Below are positions 8,161 through 16,217 of a DNA stretch of 26,779 nt, one piece after another. A program made the translations under genes and the position numbers. Every line of letters starts with the position of its first letter. Position 1 is the first letter of the stretch. The notes beneath the pieces were generated by a model. The model was given only the letters and a program-made list of their open reading frames with translations, did not search any database and had not been told where the DNA came from. The DNA is from an uncultured Dorea sp. GTDB lineage: Bacteria; Bacillota; Clostridia; Lachnospirales; Lachnospiraceae. The stretch spans positions 1 through 26,779 of the forward strand of contig CAJUAM010000039.1 in the NCBI GenBank assembly GCA_910584615.1, in the 5' to 3' direction.

Positions 8161-8422
8161 CTAGGATTGTTTTAGTCTTGCAACAGCTTCTTCGAGATCA
8201 AAGGTAAATGTACCGTCATCAAATAGAAAACAGGGAATTCCGATTTTTCCATCTGCTTTTACGCACTCAAATTCTTTGCGGGCATCTCTGAACCGGATAA
8301 ATTCTTTTTAATGTATCTATCGAATCTGTGAAATCTGTATATTGATATTCCAGTCCTGACTGTTTCAGTCTTTCTTCTGCGTTACGGCACTCAATACACA
8401 AGTTTGTTCCTAAAATTTTCAT
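8161..8422 (-). pseudogene. Glutaredoxin-like thiol protein, frameshifted
   Basis: The ATG at 8422 follows AAGGGGG. The product opens MKILGTNLCIECRNAEERL, with a Cys-Ile-Glu-Cys redox pair at residues 9 and 12 as in small glutaredoxin/NrdH-like proteins. After LKR the frame breaks at a run of five T (8305-8309 on the plus strand; A5 on the coding strand). Skipping one A restores FIRFRDARKEFECVKADGKI and then GIPCFLFDDGTF, including the cis-proline motif (IGIPC), ending LEEAVARLKQS at 8161. Repaired length is about 86 aa, normal for the family. The homopolymer suggests a real one-base insertion, a sequencing error, or phase variation by slippage. A good promoter (8461-8489) remains. Confidence 0.75.
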
Positions 8423-8460
8423 CTAAGCCCCCTTATATTACATTAGTCTGCCTGATCTTT

Positions 8461-8489
8461 ATTATAGAGAATACTGGGATGATTTTCAA
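8461..8489 (-). promoter_or_regulatory. Sigma-A promoter of the glutaredoxin-like gene
   Basis: On the minus strand: TTGAAA (8484-8489), 17-nt spacer, TATAAT (8461-8466), about 40 nt upstream of the ATG at 8422. Confidence 0.7.
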
Positions 8490-8564
8490 ATTGATATATC
8501 AAATAAATGTTTTGGATTATCAAATATATCTATTTGTGCGGTATAATAAGAAGAGGGACAATAT

Positions 8565-8770
8565 ATGAATCTTCACATAACAAAATCTAAAAATGCAGAG
8601 TCTTTTTATATCTGCAAATCTTATGTAAAAGCAAATGGAAGCACTACTTCTACAATTGTATGCAAGCTGGGAACTTTAGAACAGCTTCTTCCGGAGCATG
8701 GCCCTACAAGAGATGAGGTTGTTGCATGGGCAAGAAATGAAGCGAAAATAGAAACTGAAAAATATAAAAA
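8565..8770 (+). pseudogene. N-terminal remnant of an IS1634/IS4-like transposase
   Basis: The translated start MNLHITKSKNAESFYICKSY, followed by STIVCKLGTLEQLLPEHG, resembles the opening of IS1634-group transposases of Clostridia, which begin with a 'MNLHIxKSKN' beta segment and a 'vxKLGTxeEL' motif. After about residue 68 the similarity stops and the text becomes IS1182-like, so only the first ~200 bp of the gene remain. The right boundary is approximate. No terminal inverted repeat was confirmed, although AT-rich dyad sequence (TTGATATATCAA) lies just upstream at 8490-8501. Confidence 0.6.
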
Positions 8771-9350
8771 GGGATTTCTGGCAGATGCCTGTGAAGCTCT
8801 CTTCTATCAGATGATAAAACGGCTGATGAATTGTCAACGGAAACTGTTTTTATTGACGGGACCAAACTGGAAGCATGTGCAAACAAATATACTTTTGTCT
8901 GGAAAAATCAGTAGGAAAATGGGAGGCGAAAATGTTCCGGAAGATGCAGGAACCAGAAATATCTGGAACTGTTTCGACGTTTTCAGGAATGACAGACTAT
9001 CTACGACTGGCATACAGCCAGCTTTCAGGGGAGGAATAGTTATTGCAAGACAGATCCGGATGCTACACGTTTATGCATATGAAAGATGATCATATGCGCA
9101 ATGTCCAGCTGAAGCCGGGATATAATGTACAGATTGCAGTAGACAGAGCGAATATGTCGTAGCAGCGGATATTTTTCGGGACCGGAATGATGTGTGGACA
9201 CTGGTTCCGTTTTTAAAAGAAATGGAGAAAAACAGGGATTCCGGATATAAAAGTGAAGAAGGGTATATGTATTTACGAGAGCAGGAACAAAAGCCTTATA
9301 TCAAACCAAAGACCTATGAAAAATGGAAAAAGCGGAGTTTTAAACGGCTG
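8771..9350 (+). pseudogene. Degenerate IS1182-family transposase fragment
   Basis: IS1182 motifs are spread over several frames in the right order: LFYQM (frame of 8565), TVFIDGTKLEACANKYTFVW (from about 8837, other frame, then stop at 8912), VGKWEAKMFRKMQ (third frame, 8911-9039), TDPDAT (about 9050), FMHMKDDHM and QLKPGYNVQIAVD, then SEYVVAADIF, NDVWTLVPFLKEME, SGYKSEEGYMYL and QKPYIKPKTYEKWKKRSFK. At least four indels and one internal deletion are needed to explain this, and the C-terminal part is gone. It is inactive. The last open part is fused in frame to the following regulator ORF only by chance. The N-terminus is replaced by an unrelated transposase remnant, so this is a decayed nest of insertions. 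Confidence 0.8.
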
Positions 9351-9424
9351 TATGTTTGTAAAAAAATCGAAATGTTGCAAGAAATGCTTGCAGTTGTAAA
9401 AAAGAGAACAAGACAATATAAATT

Positions 9425-9488
9425 TTTATTCCAACTTTATTCCCAATGTGCTATAATTTTAAAAATTGGGAATAAAGTTGGGAATAAA
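9425..9488 (+). promoter_or_regulatory. Large palindrome around an extended -10 promoter
   Basis: Arms 9425-9447 and 9465-9488 are reverse complements apart from one extra G. Each holds two copies of a unit like GTTGGGAATAAA. The 17-nt centre contains TGCTATAAT (-10 at 9452-9457), with no good -35. The gene start is at 9510. This looks like an operator for a dimeric or tetrameric regulator, probably the downstream gene's own product. Confidence 0.65.
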
Positions 9489-9509
9489 TCTATAGAGAGG
9501 AGGATGTCA

Positions 9510-10877
9510 ATGGATATAAAACAGATTGTATTAGATTTATGTGCTATGAATGATGAACAGGAATGGTTTGAATTTAAAGAGAATTGGTTTCAACCAGAAG
9601 CATTAGGAGAGTATGTTGCTGCATTATCAAACGTTGCGGCATTCCACTATAAAAAATATGCTTATTTTATATGGGGAGTTGAGGATGAGAATCATAAAAT
9701 AGTTGGGACAACATTCAACCAATATTGCGACTACAATAAAGAACCATATCAGAATTATTTGGCGCGAAATCTTTCTCCAAGCTTGAATTTTTCTTTTGAG
9801 GAAATTGAAATCCAGAAAAAAAGGGTTATTGTATTGGTCATACCTGCAGCTTCTGAGATACCTACTGCATTTAAGGAAAAGAGATATATAAGAATTGGCT
9901 CATCAAAATGTAATATCAAAGATTATCCTAAGAGGGAGATTGAACTTTTTAAGATACTTGATGGGAGAACAGAAACCATAGAAACAATTCCTGCAAAATA
10001 TCAGGAACTTACTTTCCAAAAATTGTTTGGATATTATGGATCGAAGGGAATTGTTTTAAATGATAAAACCTTTATAAAAAATTTAGGTCTGCGCAATGAA
10101 GAAGGACAATTTAATTTATTAGCGCAGCTGCTTTCGGATGATTCTCATTTTCCTCTTAGAGTATCTATATTTGAGGGAAAAACGAAAGGAACAAATCTGT
10201 TTTCAGTCAGGGAGTTTGGGAATAATTGTCTTTTGTATAGTTTGGATGAATTGTTGCGATATGGCGATGTGCTCAATATTATACAGGCAGATGAAACAGA
10301 TCGGATTGTGGAAAGGAAAGAAGTGCCGCTGTTTGACAATAAGGCATTTCGAGAGGCGATTATCAATGCTGTTCTGCATAACAAATGGACAGAGGGAAAT
10401 GAGCCGATGATTTCCGTTTTTTCTGACAGGATAGAAATCTTATCAAGAGGCTCTCTACCGCCAGCACAGACAAAGGAAGGTTTTTATCTGGGGGAATCTG
10501 TTCCTGTGAATGAAAAGTTGTCGGAAATATTTTTGCAATTGCATATCAGTGAAAAATCAGGGCGGGGAGTTCCTAAAATTACAGAAATTTATGGTAAAAA
10601 GGCGTTTGTATTTAGAGAAAATTCAATTGTTGTAACAATACCATTGAAAAAAATCAAGAAAGTTGGGAATAAAGTTGGAAATAAAAAACCTTTAAATGTA
10701 AGAAGAAGAAAAATTCTGATAGAAATGAGGGATAATCCCAACATAACCACTGAAGAACTTCGCAAAATCTTAGGGATTAGTAAAACGGCAGTAGATAACA
10801 ATATTTCATTTCTACGTAAAAATGGCTATATTGAAAGAGTAGGATCAAAAAAAGCAGGATATTGGAATGTGTTATAG
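9510..10877 (+). CDS. AlbA_2-domain / ATPase-like / winged-helix regulator (455 aa)
   Basis: Three parts are visible. The N-terminal Schlafen AlbA_2 domain (about residues 14-130) has EWFEFKENW and YAYFIWGVED. A GHKL-type ATPase-like domain (about 275-370) has FREAIINAVLHNKW, ISVFSDRIEILSRG and SGRGVPKI. A C-terminal winged helix (about 396-455) has NITTEELRKILGISKTAVDNNISFLRKNGYIERVG. Proteins of this build are annotated as ATP-binding or putative transcriptional regulators, often in mobile or defence islands; their true function is not settled. The start at 9510 has GAGAGGAGG 6 nt upstream; the frame is open further back only through transposase debris. A linker (VGNKVGNK, about 384-391) is encoded by the same DNA repeat as the promoter palindrome. 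Flanking decay suggests horizontal arrival, but this gene is intact. Confidence 0.75.
   Translation: MDIKQIVLDLCAMNDEQEWFEFKENWFQPEALGEYVAALSNVAAFHYKKYAYFIWGVEDENHKIVGTTFNQYCDYNKEPYQNYLARNLSPSLNFSFEEIEIQKKRVIVLVIPAASEIPTAFKEKRYIRIGSSKCNIKDYPKREIELFKILDGRTETIETIPAKYQELTFQKLFGYYGSKGIVLNDKTFIKNLGLRNEEGQFNLLAQLLSDDSHFPLRVSIFEGKTKGTNLFSVREFGNNCLLYSLDELLRYGDVLNIIQADETDRIVERKEVPLFDNKAFREAIINAVLHNKWTEGNEPMISVFSDRIEILSRGSLPPAQTKEGFYLGESVPVNEKLSEIFLQLHISEKSGRGVPKITEIYGKKAFVFRENSIVVTIPLKKIKKVGNKVGNKKPLNVRRRKILIEMRDNPNITTEELRKILGISKTAVDNNISFLRKNGYIERVGSKKAGYWNVL
10659..10685 (+). repeat. Intragenic copy of the promoter palindrome's repeat unit
   Basis: Two adjacent units (AAAGTTGGGAATAAA, then AGTTGGAAATAAA) match the right arm of the palindrome at 9465-9488 almost base for base. 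They encode the VGNKVGNK linker just before the winged helix. Confidence 0.65.
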
Positions 10878-10917
10878 AGAACAGAGAAGAAAATGTAAAG
10901 GAGAACAAACTGATTTG

Positions 10918-11106
10918 ATGGCTCAGATACAGGATGCTGAGCTTAGAAATAAGATAGAACAAGAAGTAAATCGAATGAATAAGCAAAAGAAATTTGGTCT
11001 TGTTTTTGAAGAACACTTGCCAGAGCGTATATCATTAAATGAAATGCCTGTGAATTGTGGGAGTAATGTTTGCATTAAAATCTGGAAATATCATTCTTTA
11101 TCCTGA
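10918..11106 (+). pseudogene. N-terminal stub of a DNA methyltransferase-like gene
   Basis: The 62-residue frame begins MAQIQDAELRNKIEQEVNRM and contains KKFGLVFEEHLPERISL, which resembles the N-terminus of site-specific (adenine) DNA methyltransferases of type III-like systems ('kKFGLVFExHlPE'). After CGSNV the similarity ends and the frame stops 11 codons later, so more than 90% of the gene is missing. AAAGGAG lies 13 nt before the ATG (a TTG at 10915 is nearer). It is 40 nt after the AlbA_2 regulator and probably followed it in the donor element, which would make the pair a leftover of a modification or defence island. The family call rests on one motif. Confidence 0.5.
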
Positions 11107-11119
11107 AAGGAAGAAAGTA

Positions 11120-11148
11120 TTGCCTGGCCCGGCGGCTTAAGTTATAAT
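11120..11148 (+). promoter_or_regulatory. Sigma-A promoter of the cupin gene
   Basis: TTGCCT (11120-11125), 17-nt spacer, TATAAT (11143-11148), 38 nt before the ATG at 11187. Confidence 0.65.
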
Positions 11149-11186
11149 CAGGGATAAAGGTATATTGATTTAAGGAGGCATTGGTT

Positions 11187-11531
11187 ATGACAAAAGCTGG
11201 AGAAAGACAGATCATCAAAGCAGAACACGCATACGGCGGCGAGGGGTATATTGCAAAGGAGATGCTGATATCTGACGAGGAGCGGGGAGAGCACTGTAAG
11301 ATGTATGCCAAAGTTACGGTGCCGTCAGGCTGTGAGATTGGATATCATGTGCATCAAGGTGATGAGGAAGGCTATTATATTCTGACCGGAACAGGTGTCT
11401 ATAATGACAATGGCAAAGAGATGCCTGCAGAACCCGGGGATTCCTTTTTCTGCAGAGAAGGCGACGGGCATGGGATCAGGAATACAGGTGATGAGGATAT
11501 CACTTTTGTAGCGCTGATCTTGAAAAAGTAA
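11187..11531 (+). CDS. Small cupin-fold protein (114 aa)
   Basis: A single-domain cupin. Motif 1 is GYHVHQGDEEGYYILTGTG (His, His, Glu metal ligands; about residues 50-68). Motif 2 is PGDSFFCREGDGHGIRNTG (final His; about 84-102). The pattern G(X)5HXH(X)3-4E(X)6G is intact, so a divalent metal is probably bound. Such stand-alone cupins include sugar isomerases, dioxygenase-like enzymes and sensors, and the sequence does not decide among them. The start is ATG 11187 rather than TTG 11181, because AAGGAGG (11172-11178) is 8 nt from the former and too close to the latter. It has its own promoter and is convergent with the aminotransferase gene. Confidence 0.8.
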   Translation: MTKAGERQIIKAEHAYGGEGYIAKEMLISDEERGEHCKMYAKVTVPSGCEIGYHVHQGDEEGYYILTGTGVYNDNGKEMPAEPGDSFFCREGDGHGIRNTGDEDITFVALILKK

Positions 11532-11572
11532 GTATGGATTGTTGGGTTTACGGTGAACTATTATTAAGGGAT

Positions 11573-11597
11573 GGCGGGGAAGATTTGTTTCCCCGCC
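11573..11597. terminator. Hairpin between convergent genes
   Basis: GGCGGGGAA pairs with TTCCCCGCC (9 bp, 7-nt loop) 41 nt after the cupin stop and 14 nt beyond the end of the minus-strand aminotransferase. The T-run is poor on both strands, but position and stability suggest a shared terminator. Confidence 0.65.
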
Positions 11598-11610
11598 TGA
11601 TTTATGCTTT

Positions 11611-12699
11611 TTATATATTTTTCAGTACCTGCATAAGTTTTTCATTATCTTCTGGCTTCATAATACAGAATCGCACAAATTCCCCGTTTAAGCTCTGGAA
11701 AGAGGAGCAGTCCCTGATCATCATCTTCTCTTTGATGGCGGCTTCGAATACCTGAAAAGAGGTTATGCCTTCTTTCCTGATGCGAAGGAGGATAAAATTA
11801 GTATATGCCGGATATACCTTAAAGGTATCAAGTTTTTCAAGCTTGCGGCATAGGCTGCGTCTCTGTGCGGCGATCAGGTCTTTTGTTTTCTGAATGTATC
11901 CGGTGTCCTGAAGCATAAGTTCTCCGGCAAAAGCGCCGAAGCTGTTTAAGCTCCACGGATTCTGGTGTGTCAGGAGCATGGAGAGAAATTCATGGCTGCT
12001 TGTAACAGCATATCCGAAGCGCAGGCCCGGAGCGGCGAAAAATTTGGATACGCCGCGGATTACCATAAGGTTATCATAGCGTCTTGTTAATGGAACGGCG
12101 GTGATCGCTTCCATATCCGGCGCGAATTCTACATATGTCTCATCAATCATGACGAAGATATCTTTTTTATGACAAAAACTGACAATTTTTTCCATATCAC
12201 ATTGACTGACTGCAGAGGAAGTCGGGTTGTTGGGATTGCAGATGATGACAAGATCCGTATCATCAGTAACGGAATTTATAAAATCTCCGATATCCAGTAT
12301 AAAATTGTCCGATTCTTTCAAATTATAATAAGAAAGATGTCCTCCCGTTAAAGAAAGCTCTCTTTCATATTCTGAATAGGTCGGTCCTAACACAAGAGCT
12401 TTTTTGGCAGAACGCTGGTTTATCAGCAGAGAGATCAATTCTGTGGAGCCATTGCCTACGACAACATTCTCAGGATCGCATCCGCAGTAACGGCTGATGG
12501 ATTTCTTGAGACTGGTATAGTTCCGGTCGGGATAGCTGCTGATAATATCCAGATGAGCGGCAAGTTCCTGTTTGATATGTTCTGAAAGACCGAGGGGATT
12601 GACATTCGCCCCGAACTGAATGATTTCCGCTTTTGGGATGTGGTAATATTCCGCTATTTTTTCAAGATCGCTTCCGTGAAATTCAATTTTTTTTGACAT
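11611..12699 (-). CDS. HisC/CobD-like PLP-dependent aminotransferase (362 aa)
   Basis: A fold-type I, class I/II aminotransferase. It shows the substrate-loop start FGANVNPLG (about residues 29-37), VVGNGSTELI (about 81-89), CNPNNPTS (154-161), MIDETYVEF (184-192) and the PLP lysine Lys219 in GVSKFFAAPGLRFGY, with Arg227 for phosphate or carboxylate binding. All key residues are present. The opening 'FHGSDLEKIAEYYHIPKAEI' plus 'NVNPLG' is closer to CobD-type threonine-phosphate decarboxylases than to typical HisC, but no cobalamin or histidine genes are adjacent, so the substrate stays open. The RBS AAGGAG is 7 nt before the ATG. It stands alone on the minus strand between the convergent cupin gene and the divergent large-protein operon. 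Confidence 0.8.
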   Translation of the reverse strand: MSKKIEFHGSDLEKIAEYYHIPKAEIIQFGANVNPLGLSEHIKQELAAHLDIISSYPDRNYTSLKKSISRYCGCDPENVVVGNGSTELISLLINQRSAKKALVLGPTYSEYERELSLTGGHLSYYNLKESDNFILDIGDFINSVTDDTDLVIICNPNNPTSSAVSQCDMEKIVSFCHKKDIFVMIDETYVEFAPDMEAITAVPLTRRYDNLMVIRGVSKFFAAPGLRFGYAVTSSHEFLSMLLTHQNPWSLNSFGAFAGELMLQDTGYIQKTKDLIAAQRRSLCRKLEKLDTFKVYPAYTNFILLRIRKEGITSFQVFEAAIKEKMMIRDCSSFQSLNGEFVRFCIMKPEDNEKLMQVLKNI

Positions 12700-12821
12700 T
12701 TTATTACTCCTTATTTATACTGTATGATATTAGGGTTCCAAAGTCATGAGATTTAAAACATGTATTTATATAAGCAGAATACATAGTTCGACATATATTT
12801 TCAAGATTTTGTGTTTCGGCA

Positions 12822-12860
12822 TTGCCATAAGCTATGAAATAATGCTATAATTTATTATAG
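12822..12860 (+). promoter_or_regulatory. Extended -10 promoter with palindrome, driving the three-gene unknown operon
   Basis: TTGCCA (12822-12827), 18-nt spacer, TGC then TATAAT (12846-12851). CTATAAT-TT-ATTATAG (12845-12860) is a perfect inverted repeat covering the -10 and the probable start site (near 12858), a good place for a repressor. Confidence 0.7.
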
Positions 12861-12902
12861 TGTGTTTTGAAAAAAAAGCAACGAAAGAAGCAGGTGTCAG
12901 GC

Positions 12903-15900
12903 TTGAAAAATAAGATACAGAAATTTTCCAAAGGAGATTTTCGACTTATCAGGCCGGAGGTAGAGTTTGAAGAGACGAATCTGGTACTGATTATTGGCGA
13001 AGGCGAAGTATATAAGACAGGCTTCCAGATCAGGAGCAAGAATGATAGTAAAATCAGGGGACTTATCTACCCCTCTTCTTTTCGTGTCTCTTTTAAGGAT
13101 CCGGGATTCGAGGGGAATCCGGCGAGAGTGGAGTTTACTTACGATGGCAGGGGACTAAAACCCGGACATGTTGAAAGGGGCAAGTTTACTGTTGTATGCT
13201 CTGGGGGAGAATACGAGCTTCCCTTTACGGCGATCATAGAAAAGCCTTATATAATGACAGCTTATGGTAAGGTGCAGAGTACAGATGATTTCCGCAAGCT
13301 GGCAGTTAAAGATTATTCAGAGGCAGGGCGGCTGTTCCGGTCAAAATCTTTTTATGAAATCTTAAAATATGAAAATGAACGTATCTTTTATTTATATGAT
13401 AATATGCGCCGCTGGTCATTGGGCGAGCAGGCTATGGAAGAGTTCCTGGTAGGTATCAAGCAGAAGGAGTGTATATTCCTGACACTTGCCGGGGAAGGTA
13501 TGCTTTTTGAAGACATCCATGAGTCGACAAAGGGTATTATATCTGTGATGAAGAATACATGGGGGTTCATGCCTATCAGGATAAAGGCAGAAGGCAGATT
13601 CTTAAAGGTACTGCGTCCCGAGATCACGACGGAAGATTTCGTGGGGAACACATTGGAAGTGGAGTATCTGGTGCGTCCGGAATATCTGCATGGAGGACGT
13701 AATTACGGGGCGATCCATTTTATTACGCCGTACGAGGAGATCACGTATGAAATAGAAGTTCTCCAGAGTATGAGCTATGATGAGAATCATCATCTTCCGG
13801 AGCTTTTGTGCGCACAGGTTCTAAAGGAATATATCAGTTATGTGGGCGGAAGAAAAGAGCTGAAAACCTGGGTGGACAGTGCGGAGGAAAAAGTAACCTC
13901 GTTACGGAAACTGGATCCGAACAGTGAACTTTACCAGCTTCTTCAGGCACATATATATATTAAAGGGCGCAAGATGGAAGAAGCGAAGTGGATTTTGGAA
14001 AATTTTAATTATAATCGTTTCGCGATAGGGAAAGATCCAATCATCAACTGTTACTATCTGTACCTGACTGCGCTGATCCGCGGAAAGGGAAGTCATACAG
14101 AGCGGGTGCTGGATGAGATTGGCAAGACATATATGCGTTATCAGGACAGTTGGATGCTCCTTCAGATGCTTCTTCATCTGGACCGCAGATATAGAAATCC
14201 ATACAAAAAGCTGGAAGTACTGGAGCAGCAGTTTGATTTTGACTGTCATCAGGTGATGTTTTATCTGGAGGCTTATCTGTGCTACCAGGAGAAGCCGATA
14301 CTTCTTAAAAAGCTTGGGAAGTTTGAGATACAGGTGCTGGAATTTGCATCAAAGTACCGCCTGATGTCGAAGGAACTGGCCCTTTATGTGGCTAATTTTG
14401 CCAGTCAGCAGAAGACTTACAGTGAATCGCTTTTCCGTATTCTGGTGCGTATTTATGACATGTATCGGGAGAAGATGATATTGAATACGATCTGTACCCT
14501 GCTGATCAAGGGTGATAAGATGCAGAGAAAGTATTTTATCTGGTATCAGCGTTCGGTAGAAGCAGGGCTTAAGATTGCCCAGCTTTACGAGTATTACATG
14601 GTTACGCTTGATACTTCTTCTGTGAGAGGGGCGCTTCCGAAATCCATTTTCCTGTATTTTATGCATGGGAATACACTTGATTATAAAAAGACTGCTTTTT
14701 TATATGCAAATCTTCTGACATATGAGGTGGGAGGAGAAGATCTGTTCCTTAACTACCGGGAGCAGATGGTTTCTTTTACGTGGGAACAGTTGATGAAGCG
14801 GCATATTACGGAACATTTGCGTGTGCTGTATAAGCGTTTTTGCGTGAAGGAGGAGATGACAGATGAACGTATGGAGGCTATGCGGGATATCTGCTTTTCC
14901 TACAGCGTAACTACAAAAGTTTCTGATATGAATTATGTGCTGGTGATTGAGAAGAACGGAGAAGCGAAGCAGAAAGTTGCTTATGAGCACGATGGGACTA
15001 CAATTATCTGCCTGTATAATAAAGAATCACGTATTGTGTGGGAGTCGGTTTCGGGCCGCTACTATACAGATTCTATTCCCTATGAGACAAAACGGCTGTT
15101 TTACGAACCTCGTTTCCTTGAGATGTGTAAAAAATATGAGGAGACAGAAGGAAAAAGCCAGGAAACCCAGAAGAAGGAAGAGCTGACTCTGGAAAATATA
15201 CGGGAGAAAGGTATTGCCGCATTTGATGAGCAGGAGGTGTTCCAGTTTTTAAGCCATCAGGTCAGGGATACGAATTACAAGGAGGAAGAGTATCTTACAC
15301 ATCTGTGTTTTGAGCTGTTTAAGCTTGGACAATATGATAAGGCTATTCTTATGTATCTTGCAAATTGGTACTGCGGTGCTACGGCTGATATGAAAAAGCT
15401 GTGGGCAGTGCTGAAAAGCTATGAGATACCGGCATATAAGATTGGAGAGCGTATTATTACCCAGATGGTATTTTCGGAAAACTTGTTTGATGAGGAGAAG
15501 ATATTTGAAGATTATTACCTGTCAGATAACACGTATTTCCGGTTGAAACAGGCATATCTTGCGTATGTTTCAAGAGAATATATTGTGTTTGGACGTGAGA
15601 TAGAAAAGTGTATTTTTGATATTATTGCTAATGAATGCGAACAGGGAGAAGAATTGCCTGATATCTGTAAGGCGGCGCTTTTGAAGTATTTTTCCGGCAG
15701 AAGTTATGCGGCTGACTATGAGCCGGTGCTGCATCAGGTGTTGAGAGAAATGTGCGAGCGTCAGATCGTATTTCCGTTTTATCTGGATTATGAGGAGGCA
15801 TGGCTTCGGGAACTGCAGCTTTACGATAAATCCATATTATTTTACCGGGGAGAGCCGGGAAGCAGTGTAGAACTCTATTATAAGATGAAACGCGGCGGCC

Positions 15901-16193
15901 GCGAAGAACTGGGTTATCACAAAGAGACATTGCTTCCGGTATTTGAAAACCTCTATGTAAAGCAGTATGTGCTTTATGATGATGAACATGTGAGCTATTA
16001 TTTTCAGGAGACGAAGGGGAAGAAGGTAAAGACTTCTGAAAAGCGTATTCTTGAGGGGCAGAAGAAGACGACAGCCGGAAAGTATGGAAGACTTAATGCA
16101 TTGATCAGGATGTCCCCTGACAGCCGCAAGAAGATGATGGCGGTTTTTGCGGAGGATGAAAAGATGGCAGAGAGAATGTTTAAAATATACTAA
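12903..16193 (+). CDS. Large protein of unknown function, DUF5717-like (about 1096 aa)
   Basis: It resembles, from memory, the DUF5717 family of Lachnospiraceae; no biochemical role is known. Residues about 1-120 look like an immunoglobulin-type beta sandwich (EVYKTGFQIRSKNDSKIRG, FRVSFKDPGF, GKFTVVCSGGEYELPF), followed by a second beta region ending near IHFITPYEEITYEIEVLQS. From about residue 300 the text is helical and rich in Tyr, Leu and Glu, with repeat-like helical pairs (YQLLQAHIYIKGRKMEEAKWILENF). No signal peptide or membrane segment is seen, so it is probably cytoplasmic. The start is uncertain: the open frame begins at a TTG (12867) only 9 nt after the predicted transcription start and without an RBS. 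The TTG at 12903, preceded by AGGTG, gives MKNKIQKFSKGDFRLIRPEV and is preferred; GTG 12894 is possible. It is first in a tight operon with the next two genes. Confidence 0.75.
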   Translation: MKNKIQKFSKGDFRLIRPEVEFEETNLVLIIGEGEVYKTGFQIRSKNDSKIRGLIYPSSFRVSFKDPGFEGNPARVEFTYDGRGLKPGHVERGKFTVVCSGGEYELPFTAIIEKPYIMTAYGKVQSTDDFRKLAVKDYSEAGRLFRSKSFYEILKYENERIFYLYDNMRRWSLGEQAMEEFLVGIKQKECIFLTLAGEGMLFEDIHESTKGIISVMKNTWGFMPIRIKAEGRFLKVLRPEITTEDFVGNTLEVEYLVRPEYLHGGRNYGAIHFITPYEEITYEIEVLQSMSYDENHHLPELLCAQVLKEYISYVGGRKELKTWVDSAEEKVTSLRKLDPNSELYQLLQAHIYIKGRKMEEAKWILENFNYNRFAIGKDPIINCYYLYLTALIRGKGSHTERVLDEIGKTYMRYQDSWMLLQMLLHLDRRYRNPYKKLEVLEQQFDFDCHQVMFYLEAYLCYQEKPILLKKLGKFEIQVLEFASKYRLMSKELALYVANFASQQKTYSESLFRILVRIYDMYREKMILNTICTLLIKGDKMQRKYFIWYQRSVEAGLKIAQLYEYYMVTLDTSSVRGALPKSIFLYFMHGNTLDYKKTAFLYANLLTYEVGGEDLFLNYREQMVSFTWEQLMKRHITEHLRVLYKRFCVKEEMTDERMEAMRDICFSYSVTTKVSDMNYVLVIEKNGEAKQKVAYEHDGTTIICLYNKESRIVWESVSGRYYTDSIPYETKRLFYEPRFLEMCKKYEETEGKSQETQKKEELTLENIREKGIAAFDEQEVFQFLSHQVRDTNYKEEEYLTHLCFELFKLGQYDKAILMYLANWYCGATADMKKLWAVLKSYEIPAYKIGERIITQMVFSENLFDEEKIFEDYYLSDNTYFRLKQAYLAYVSREYIVFGREIEKCIFDIIANECEQGEELPDICKAALLKYFSGRSYAADYEPVLHQVLREMCERQIVFPFYLDYEEAWLRELQLYDKSILFYRGEPGSSVELYYKMKRGGREELGYHKETLLPVFENLYVKQYVLYDDEHVSYYFQETKGKKVKTSEKRILEGQKKTTAGKYGRLNALIRMSPDSRKKMMAVFAEDEKMAERMFKIY

Positions 16194-16217
16194 GTGGTGT
16201 TGTGAGGAGGAAACAAG

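Noticed and set aside
8290..8320. Programmed frameshift in the glutaredoxin-like gene
   Set aside because: Restoring the frame needs a +1 step at A5 and no stimulating structure or stop-codon context was seen; a simple indel is more likely.
9192..9509. N-terminal extension of the AlbA_2 regulator
   Set aside because: The extension encodes IS1182 transposase text (NDVWTLVPFLKEME, QKPYIKPKTYEKWK) and crosses the promoter palindrome; a strong RBS supports the start at 9510.
12867..12902. TTG start at 12867 for the large unknown protein
   Set aside because: No RBS and only about 9 nt after the predicted transcription start; TTG 12903 with AGGTG upstream fits better, though this is not certain.
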